Source: JAMQKA01 sp034521835 (GTDB taxonomy: Bacteria; Bacteroidota; Rhodothermia; Balneolales; Balneolaceae). Taken from it: a DNA stretch of 64,000 bases. This document shows, piece by piece, positions 57,604 to 64,000 of the stretch. The stretch's first letter is position 1. Each line of letters opens with the position of its first letter. The stretch spans positions 1,178,001 to 1,242,000 of the forward strand of contig JAXHMA010000006.1 in NCBI GenBank assembly GCA_034521835.1, read 5' to 3'. A model generated the notes under the pieces. The model was not told the origin of the DNA, ran no database searches, and saw only the letters and a program-made list of their open reading frames with translations. Made by a program: the position numbers and the translations under genes.

Positions 57604-58023
57604 TCAGGAGACTTTTAAGGGATAAATCTTCCATTTACTTTTTTTTAAAAAAACTACAATCTACTTCTTAATTTACCTCTGCTCGTGAGTTATACTAAAT
57701 TGGTGTTACTCATAAGTGAATTTTTTGTACAGTTATTTCATACTCGACTAATAAAAATCAGCCAAACATTAAATTTACTAGTTTCCAAACAATGTATCTT
57801 GTGAAACTTAAATTGATTTATTCGTCTGGAAAACTACTGCAATGGATAATTTTTTAGAACTCTATTTTAGAATAAATAAATTGATGAAAGAGGTTCATCG
57901 AAATTAAGATTTAGGAGAATTTTAGTAAGTATATTTTCTATATACAAGCGTTTTAGTATTCTATTTACAATTAAGGTAGTAGGGAGGAATCGTAAAAAAA
58001 TTAATCTATCATAATTAGTATCT
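57604..58023. other. AT-rich gap upstream of the Shedu gene
   Basis: 420 bases of AT-rich DNA without a credible gene or palindrome. It probably includes the promoter for the Shedu gene, whose ATG follows at 58024. Confidence 0.5.
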
Positions 58024-59097
58024 ATGTCAAGATCGAAGTATCAATTTACTGATGATGAACTTGATCAAGAGTTAGGAACATGGAAAATTGAGCCTTTATC
58101 AAAAGGTTTTGCCAAATCATATAAAGTCTTATACAAAACTTATAGGACTACAATTGCAGCTAAGGCATTTTTTATACCTGATCAAGAGACTCAAAAATTG
58201 CACCATTTCGATTTATCACTTCGAATATTTAAGAGAAAAAGAAAAAATGATCCTTGGGTTGAACAAGTAAATGAAAGTCAAAATGAGTTTGGCAAACATA
58301 GAAGGATGGATTTGACGGTTGGTAATGGTGAAGCAGTTAAGGAACTAACCAAATTTTTAAATGCACAATACGAGCACTTAGGTAAAAAAATTAGAACTCC
58401 CAAAGTTGTTATAGATGATCCATCGGATTTCGATGTAGAAGAGTTTATATCAAATATGAGCTTAACTCAAATCGAGAATTTTAGTAATGGGGTAAAAATT
58501 CAGACCCTGAAGGAGTATCGTGACTTCCTAAAAAATAACTTAAATAAGAACGAAACCTTCATTCAGGATTGGCTTGATGAAAAGGATGGTAAATATAGAA
58601 AGCAAAGATGCTTGATTTTCGGGTTGGAATTTATTGACCATAAAAGAGAAGGCGAGTTAAGTCGGAAAAGGTTTGACATCTTAACACGTTCATCAATGTC
58701 AAAAAATGAATATGTCATATTTGAGCTAAAATCACCATCAGATGAAATATTCAGAGTAAGAGAAGCTCAGGAGTAGACAGGGAGGAACTTCAACGGAATA
58801 TCATTTGTCACCTCAAATTTTGAGGTATAAATCAAAATTTCAAAATACCCCTCCCGATGGGGATGACTTTCAAAGGATTGGGATTGAAAAAGGTGATATT
58901 AGGAAGTGCATTATTCTTCTTGGACAAAGGAAAGATGACCCAATTTGGAATGACCATTTTCAAAATTTAAAAAATAGTTTAAGTAGTAATTTAGAAATCC
59001 TGACGTATACAGAATCTCATCTGACAAACTTGATGTAACTATAAAAAATTTAGAAGATAATCTTGATCTCGAAATAGTAGAAAGAAATAATCAGTAG
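58024..59097 (+). CDS. Shedu-family (DUF4263) anti-phage nuclease (frameshifted)
   Basis: Single-gene defense protein of about 355 residues. The C-terminal nuclease domain is of PD-(D/E)xK type: SRKRFDILTRSS supplies the Asp, YVIFELKSP the E-x-K pair, and QILRYKSKF and CIILLGQRKDDPIWNDHF are the further conserved blocks of DUF4263. A distinct N-terminal domain of about 150 residues (SKYQFTDDELDQELGTWK onward) precedes it. The frame is broken near 58770 and near 59020; corrected, it ends in VERNNQ at 59097. Family knowledge: Shedu cleaves DNA and protects against phage. Confidence 0.85.
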
Positions 59098-59233
59098 ATT
59101 AAGAAACGCAATCTCGCCTTTGGCTACCAGTTTTTGTTTGTTCAGTTCAGTATTGCATTTTAACAGTTTTAATTTCAGTTCGTATGCACCTGTAGCGCCA
59201 TGTCGTTAGGAATTTTATCCAGAGGGAATTCTT
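59098..59233. other. Junction between the Shedu and AlbA_2 genes
   Basis: Short non-coding stretch that ends with GCGCCATGTCGTTAGGAATT, similar in style to the GTTAGG core at 34.65 kb. It might be a cassette or recombination junction; there is no full attC palindrome that I can show. Confidence 0.25.
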
Positions 59234-60197
59234 ATGGTAAGTAATTCAAAACTTAAAGAGGCTATAAGAGCAAAAACTGAAACGGAAGAAATTGACTTCA
59301 AAGAAAGTTTCGATAACTCCTCTACTCAAGATTGGTGCGAAATAGTTAAAGACTTAGTTGCTATCTCCAACTCTGGTGACGGTGCAATTATTTTTGGAGT
59401 TACAGATAATGGTAGTGTAGTTGAAGGAAATTTTGATCACATTTTCAAAATTGATCCCGCAGTCATAACAGATAAAATAGACAAATATACCGGTGTGCAA
59501 ATGGGTGGTTTTCAATTAAAAAAACTTCCATTTCAGGAAGATACCCTTCCCGAATTAAAAACATATTTACTTCCAGTATTACATGTTCCTCCTTCTCGAG
59601 TTTCCAGTTCCTTTTAAAAAACCAGGAACTTATGCCACAAGTGGGGGGAAGCAAAAGAGAGCTTTTTCGAAAGGTACAGTTTATTTTAGACATGGTCCTA
59701 AAAGTGAACCAGCCACTTATAATGACATGAGAGAATTTTTTGATAAAAAATTAGAAGTTGTCAGGGAATCATGGTTCAAAAATATCAATAAGATTATGGA
59801 AGCTCCCCCCGGATCAAAAATGAAAATCTTATCCCCAGAAGTTATAGAAACAAGAGATAAAGATGCTACAAAGATTAGATTAACAGATAGTGACGATGCG
59901 CCAGTTTATAAAAAAATTGACCCTGATGTTACTCATCCTTACAGACAAACCGAATTGATCGATATAGTTAATGATAAATTAAATGGACGGCACGAAATTA
60001 ATTCTTATGATATTCAAAGTATTAAGAACGTACATGATGTAGCAAAAGAATCCAGATTTGTACATAATCCAAAATTTGGCGCTTCTCAATATAGCGAAGA
60101 ATTTGCTGATTGGATTGTGGAAAAATTTGAAGAAAATCCTGATTTTTTTAAAAGAGCAAGGGAGGAAATGTACGAATTACGATACGGTAAAAGTTAA
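59234..60197 (+). CDS. AlbA_2 / Schlafen-type ATP- or nucleic-acid-binding protein (frameshifted)
   Basis: About 320 residues. The N-terminus has the AlbA_2 (Schlafen) pattern: EEIDFKESFDNSS (residues 19-31), IVKDLVAISNSGDGAIIFGVTDNG and later KGTVYFRHGPKSEPATYNDMREFF, where the R-x-G-S/K block ends the domain. The C-terminal half (DPDVTHPYRQTELIDIVNDKL, ASQYSEEFADWIVEKFEE) resembles a winged-helix or DUF3644-like region. One base shift near 59600. AlbA_2 proteins occur in phage-defense and regulatory settings; next to Shedu a defense role is likely but not proven. Confidence 0.75.
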
Positions 60198-60373
60198 ACA
60201 AAAATACCAAACCCCTTCAAAAAGGAGAATGTCAAGCAGATAGTCCTCATTCGTTATCTCCTTTATTAGGAATGTGATCAAAGCATTATTAGCAAATTCC
60301 ACGCCTCTTTGCTTCCACAGTTGAGCCTTATCATATTGTTCATTAAAGCTTTTATACATAAATAAACGAAATA

Positions 60374-60703
60374 ATGGAGATTATTTTGAAGCCTAAAACC
60401 GTTGTAGTACTCATAATTGCCTGCCTTTTAAGCACAGCATGTCTCAACACAGATGCATTGCTACTTGATCAAAATGCCTCGTATGAGCCCGCCGGAGGGA
60501 CTGAGCTTCTCCTTTCAAAAGAACAAGCAAAAGAAGGATTAGAGGTTATAGCGATTATTGAAGCAAATGGTAGCATATCCAATAACCGAACCCAAGTTAT
60601 GGAGGCACTACGTGAGAAAAGCACGAGAGAAATCGGGGCTCATGCCGTTTATGTGGTTACTGCCAATGACCAGTATATCCGCCAACCTATACCTCAAATA
60701 TAG
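60374..60703 (+). CDS. Small lipoprotein
   Basis: A 109-residue lipoprotein (lipobox LSTACLN, Cys about residue 23). The mature part follows a pattern known from small Bacteroidota lipoproteins: LLDQNASYEPAGGTELLL, EVIAIIEANGSISNNRTQVMEALREK and ...AREIGAHAVYVV-like end. Function unknown. It directly precedes a small beta-barrel gene. Confidence 0.7.
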   Translation: MEIILKPKTVVVLIIACLLSTACLNTDALLLDQNASYEPAGGTELLLSKEQAKEGLEVIAIIEANGSISNNRTQVMEALREKSTREIGAHAVYVVTANDQYIRQPIPQI

Positions 60704-60744
60704 ATGGGAGTCTATTAACGATACCTAGAGGGCAGCGTATAAAC

Positions 60745-61305
60745 ATGATAGGAATAGCCCTGCGTGACTCTGATACGATGAAGGGACAAACGTCGCAATT
60801 AACACGAAAAAGGAGTTCTCAATCATCAATACATGGCGGGGTCAGTTTTAATCTCTTAACTGCTACACTAAATGGACACGGAGGAAATGTATGGGTTGGT
60901 AAAAACAAAATTAGAGGTAAAATTGGCTATTATACTGTAGATATTCCACCTTCTATTTTAGGAATGGAGGGGTTCAGAGACGGGAAGGCTCGATAAAGCA
61001 TATTCGGGCTGGAGCTGAATTTCTTTCTTCCTGGGAGATTTGAAAGGTCCATACTTTGGCTCAGGCATTCAAAGCAGATCATACAGCGTAATAAACGAAA
61101 CCAATTCAGACAAAGAGAGAGTGGCAAACTCTGGACTCCTACGTCGAGCTTTGGGGTACCGAATTAAGCCTAACTCCAAATCTTGATATTGACGCTAATA
61201 TTGGACTGGATGCAATGATGTATAGTGACAAAGAAGAAATTGGTGGAGTGCCACTACGTGATGGAAATCCATTTGGTTCTTTAGGATTAGGCATTAGCTT
61301 TTAAT
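60745..61305 (+). CDS. Small outer-membrane beta-barrel protein (several frameshifts)
   Basis: Pieces in three frames read in order: GGVSFNLLTATLNGHGGNVWVG, GKIGYYTVDIPPSI, then IKHIRAGAEFF, LKGPYFGSGIQSRSYSVIN and finally LSLTPNLDIDANIGLDAMM with the end GSLGLGISF. Alternating strand pattern and the terminal Phe indicate an outer-membrane barrel of about 180-200 residues. The 5' end and signal peptide could not be located, so the start is provisional. Confidence 0.5.
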
Positions 61306-61320
61306 AGATAGGTGGTCTAA

Positions 61321-61404
61321 TTCCCCGACCCTTTGGGTCGGGAACGCAGTTATAAGTTTGCGGAGCAAAGTCGGATTCATGACCCCGATGGCTCTGCCTC
61401 GGGG
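61321..61404. repeat. Paired GC-rich hairpins
   Basis: TTCCCCGACCC-TTT-GGGTCGGGAA (61321-61344) and CCCCGA...TCGGGG (61383-61404) lie between two convergent genes. They may work as terminators but have no T run, and they look like a dispersed palindromic repeat. Confidence 0.5.
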
Positions 61405-61436
61405 GGAGCATCCGGCGTTGACTTTCGTCATGAGAT

Positions 61437-62078
61437 CTATTTCTTTAGTAACTTTGCAATCTCAGTATGGCCGTTATTTTGAGCGAAATCTGCCGCGGTA
61501 TCTCCATCTTTGTCTTTCAGTTCAGGATCTGCTCCATGACTAAGTAAAATCTTCACAACTTCCGTGTTCCCCTCTGCGGCCGCATACATTAGTGGTGACC
61601 ATCCCTCGGCCATGTCGGTTCTATTCGGATCTGCCCCCTGTTCCAGTAAATACTGAACGACATCGGGAAATGGTCCGCTTGCGGCAAACATCAGCGCAGT
61701 GCGTCCCTCCTTGTTCTTCCGGTCAAGCTGGGCACCGTTATCCACCAGGTAACGGATAACGTCAAGATGTCCATTGTAGGAAGCGAACATTAACGCGGTT
61801 GGTCCGCAAATTGATTGCTCATCTCATTGTTCAAGATCTAAACCCTGCTGCTAGTGGATCTTCTTAATCTCTTCCAGATTTCCGTTGAGGGAGGCCTTTC
61901 TCAGAACCTCGAAAGAGGGAGCCACTGATTTTGATACTTCAGGGTTTGATTGGTCATTCTGATAGGTTGATTCAGGAGTTGTTTTCTTTTTCCCGCAGGC
62001 AGTAACAACAAGTACACTTATTAGCAAAATAACAAAAAACCTGACGCTTGAAGGTATATAATACATAATATCAGCCAT
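61437..62078 (-). CDS. Ankyrin-repeat lipoprotein (two in-frame stops)
   Basis: A lipoprotein (lipobox LVVTACGKKK) with at least four ankyrin repeats: FEVLRKASLNGNLEEIKKI, GPTALMFASYNGHLDVIRYLVDNGAQL, EGRTALMFAASGPFPDVVQYLLEQGADPN and WSPLMYAAAEGNTEVVKILLSHGADPELKDKDG. The reading frame continues across two stop codons (61851-61853 and 61827-61829), which fall in the variable hinge between repeats one and two, where paired indels are also possible. Ankyrin domains mediate protein contacts; the partner is unknown. Confidence 0.78.
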
Positions 62079-62081
62079 AGC

Positions 62082-63911
62082 TTATTCCTCGATTTTTTCT
62101 ATATAGGTATAGTAGGAGGGATATACCCGCCCCTGAGCATCCTGTAATATAGCTGTCATATCATATTTTCCCGCCGGCAGATACCCTTCAAAATGTACCG
62201 CTTCGGCACCGGTCGGAATAGGTTTTGTCTCCCCGATATCCCCCAGGTAAAGGGTTGCCTGCCTCATGTTTACGTTATTGCTTGCCGGCATGGGGGAGCT
62301 CACCTCTATGGTTTCTTCCTTTGCCGCTACCTTCTCGTTGAACGCAAGGCCACTCGCGCGCGGATACCGGCGAAGGCTAATGCGATAGGTGCCGGCTTGC
62401 GCCAGCTCTACCTTCAGGATACCCTGGCCTGTAGTCGCATCCAGCGCTCCGTGCTGATGCCAAGCATTCTTATACGGATAAATATGCATGTCGTGGGAAC
62501 TGATGCGAACCGGGTTCTCGTAGGGCGTTCCCGCTTTGATATACGCGTACCGCTCATTGACGTCCTGTTCCATCAGCGAGGTCCACCACTGATTATAACT
62601 TTCCCTCAGTCGCTTGACAACTTCCGGGTACTCGTCTGCAAGGTCATTTTCCTGACTCCAGTCTTCATCGATATTGTAGAGTTCCTGCCCATTCACCAAC
62701 CGCCATTGGTCATCCATGACCGCGGACTTGCGCCATTTAACCAGATTGGGAATCCGCTGCGAATCGACAATGAGGGTTCGGTTTTCCCAACCCGAGTTCT
62801 CATCGAGCAGCAAGGGAGCAAAACTCTTCCCATCCAGAGGATTTGTTTCTACAAACCGTAATCCGGCCAGTTCTGCCAGGGTTGGCAGCAGATCTATATG
62901 GGCCAACAGGTGATCGAGCTCTCTGTCCTCTCCGATATTACCGGCCGGCCACCGGATGGAAACGGGCACCCGATGTCCCCCGTCATATTCGCTATTTTTA
63001 GTGCCTCTCAGGCTCGCATTAAATCCATAAGTCGTCCCCATTCTGTGTTCTGATATCCCGCAGCTGTGCCGTTGTCTCCCATAAATATGAGAATCGTATT
63101 ATCTGTGAGCCCTAAATCTTGCAGCTTTTCTTCAAGACGACCCACATTGTCATCAATATTTGTAATCATCCCGTAAAACCGTTTCTGTACATCCAAGAGC
63201 CGAGCCTCATCCTTGTATATATTGTAATATTCCTCCGGAACATGGAAAGGGGCGTGGGGAGCGTTCGTGGCGATATAGGCAAAGAAGGGCCTATCCTGGT
63301 TTTCCTCGATAAATGCCATGCTCTCGTCAAAAAATATATCCGTCACGTATCCTTCATAATTGGTAGGTTCTCCATTTTTCCAGTAGGTATCATCGAAATA
63401 GTTATTTGCCCACCAGTCGGGTCCCTGGGTAACGCCCCCGCCTCCATGGCGCACGACCTGCTGGAATCCCCGGTCCTCCGGACGAAACGGATAATTATCC
63501 CCCAAATGCCACTTGCCAAACATGCCGGTGGCATATCCATTTTCGGCAAAAATCTGGGGCAGGGTCTTTTCATCCTCATATAGCAGCGAGCGCCCGGCAA
63601 TGGTATGCCAGGTGCCCACGCGGTTCGAATACCGCCCGGTCATCAACGACCCCGCGAGTCGGGGTGCAGGTCGGAGAGGCATGGAAATTTGTAGCCCGAA
63701 CTGACTCCTGGAAAAGGTTATCCAGATGGGGGGTTTGAATGATCTCGTTGCCGTGAAACCCCAGGTCTCCATAGCCCTGGTCATCGGTGATAATAAGAAT
63801 CACATTGGGCTTTTGAATTGTTTGACTGTAAGTGCTTGTAACATTAAAAACAAGCGTACAGCCAAACCAAAAGATTATCCATTTGGCAAGAGTCTTATCG
63901 ATTAAATTCAT
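62082..63911 (-). CDS. Arylsulfatase-family sulfatase, Cys-type (frameshifted)
   Basis: Exported type I sulfatase of about 610 residues. The signal peptide follows ATG 63911. Metal-binding NVILIITDDQGYGDLG comes first, then the formylglycine motif CTPTR (the Cys is oxidised by a maturase) followed by SLMTGRYSNRVG once a surplus G near 63657 is removed; GKWHLG, NAPHAPFHVPE and GDNG are further active-site pieces. A second break lies near 63030. The C-terminal 150 residues (KVELAQAGTYRISLRRYPRA) form a beta-sandwich domain. Substrate unknown; no SusC/D or maturase gene is nearby. Confidence 0.9.
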
Positions 63912-64000
63912 AATAATTTGGTTTCTATCGTTTAAAAACAATCAATATAATGCTTCGGCTACATTTGTAGTATCACGCAATCCCATATATATATCGATAT

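Noticed and set aside
56505..57612. Target-site duplication of the IS30 element
   Set aside because: Flanking bases next to the inverted repeats do not match in any register I tried.
60177..60359. 60-codon minus-strand ORF downstream of the AlbA_2 gene
   Set aside because: Somewhat protein-like, but it overlaps the AlbA_2 stop, has no clear ribosome site and no family; too weak to list.
55393..61440. attL/attR pair made from the 3' end of tRNA-Val
   Set aside because: I looked for a second copy of the T-arm and acceptor 3' sequence to the right and found none within the window.
1..64000. Possible alternative genetic code, given in-frame TAA, TGA and TAG codons
   Set aside because: All three stops appear once each inside different genes while the same codons end many intact genes; no single codon is consistently reassigned.
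1..64000. CRISPR array
   Set aside because: No regularly spaced direct repeats were seen; the repeats present are palindromic and unspaced.

Overview
The window looks like chromosomal DNA of a marine or saline member of the Bacteroidota, most likely of the Balneolota/Rhodothermota side; this is inferred from gene content, not from a marker tree. Supporting signs are a TonB receptor with an N-terminal carboxypeptidase-regulatory domain, an Omp85 protein ending in a phenylalanine beta-signal, LytS/LytTR regulation, a huge VPS10-like beta-propeller protein, a DUF2795 protein, many lipoproteins, IS1380/IS4/IS30 elements and Bacteroidota-style dispersed palindromic repeats. No rRNA is present; one tRNA-Val(GAC) is.

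A major caution applies to the whole window. More than twenty recognisable genes, including housekeeping ones (gatA, ychF, nusB, rlmD), are broken by single-base indels, mostly one base too few or too many in a homopolymer run, and at least four by a single in-frame stop. The protein similarity resumes immediately in the next frame, so the pattern is best explained by uncorrected sequencing error. I give each such gene as one reconstructed span.

Layout. 1-6.3 kb: tatA-gatA-SDR leftward, a DUF2795 protein, an Omp85 outer-membrane protein and a cyclic-nucleotide-binding protein. 6.3-17.9 kb: rlmD, a lactonase-family lipoprotein, a CrtI-type carotenoid desaturase, phosphoesterase, glycosyltransferase, membrane desaturase, membrane metalloprotease, endonuclease IV, and a lipoprotein-LytS-LytTR operon. 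18-25.6 kb: a PAP2 phosphatase, the VPS10-like protein and a TonB receptor. 25.6-32.8 kb: IS4 remnant, DoxX proteins, then a run of leftward VOC (glyoxalase-fold), SRPBCC, SnoaL-like and DHFR-like small proteins, and a GlxA-like regulator.

32.8-37.2 kb is an AT-rich accessory block: a structured non-coding stretch, a tight five-gene leftward operon headed by an FRG-domain protein with four unrecognised partners, and a complete IS1380 element (16-bp inverted repeats, 5-bp target duplication AAAAT) sitting 24 bp upstream of the FRG start. 37.2-55.2 kb returns to ordinary genes: DUF72, more VOC/SRPBCC, YdeI, SDR, FrnE-like DsbA, DUF1697, DUF1761, a two-gene module predicted to convert 2-keto-3-deoxypentonate to 2-oxoglutarate, a deoC-ALDH-short ALDH operon, SPOR lipoprotein, DUF3095, ychF, a PPP phosphatase and nusB.

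55.4-61.4 kb starts at tRNA-Val and is a second accessory island: a decayed integrase-like ORF and XRE regulator, an IS30 element, a Shedu (DUF4263) anti-phage nuclease, an AlbA_2/Schlafen-type protein, a lipoprotein and a small beta-barrel protein. The window closes with an ankyrin lipoprotein and a formylglycine-dependent sulfatase. The best candidates for something undescribed are the FRG operon at 33.0-35.5 kb and the tRNA-linked island.
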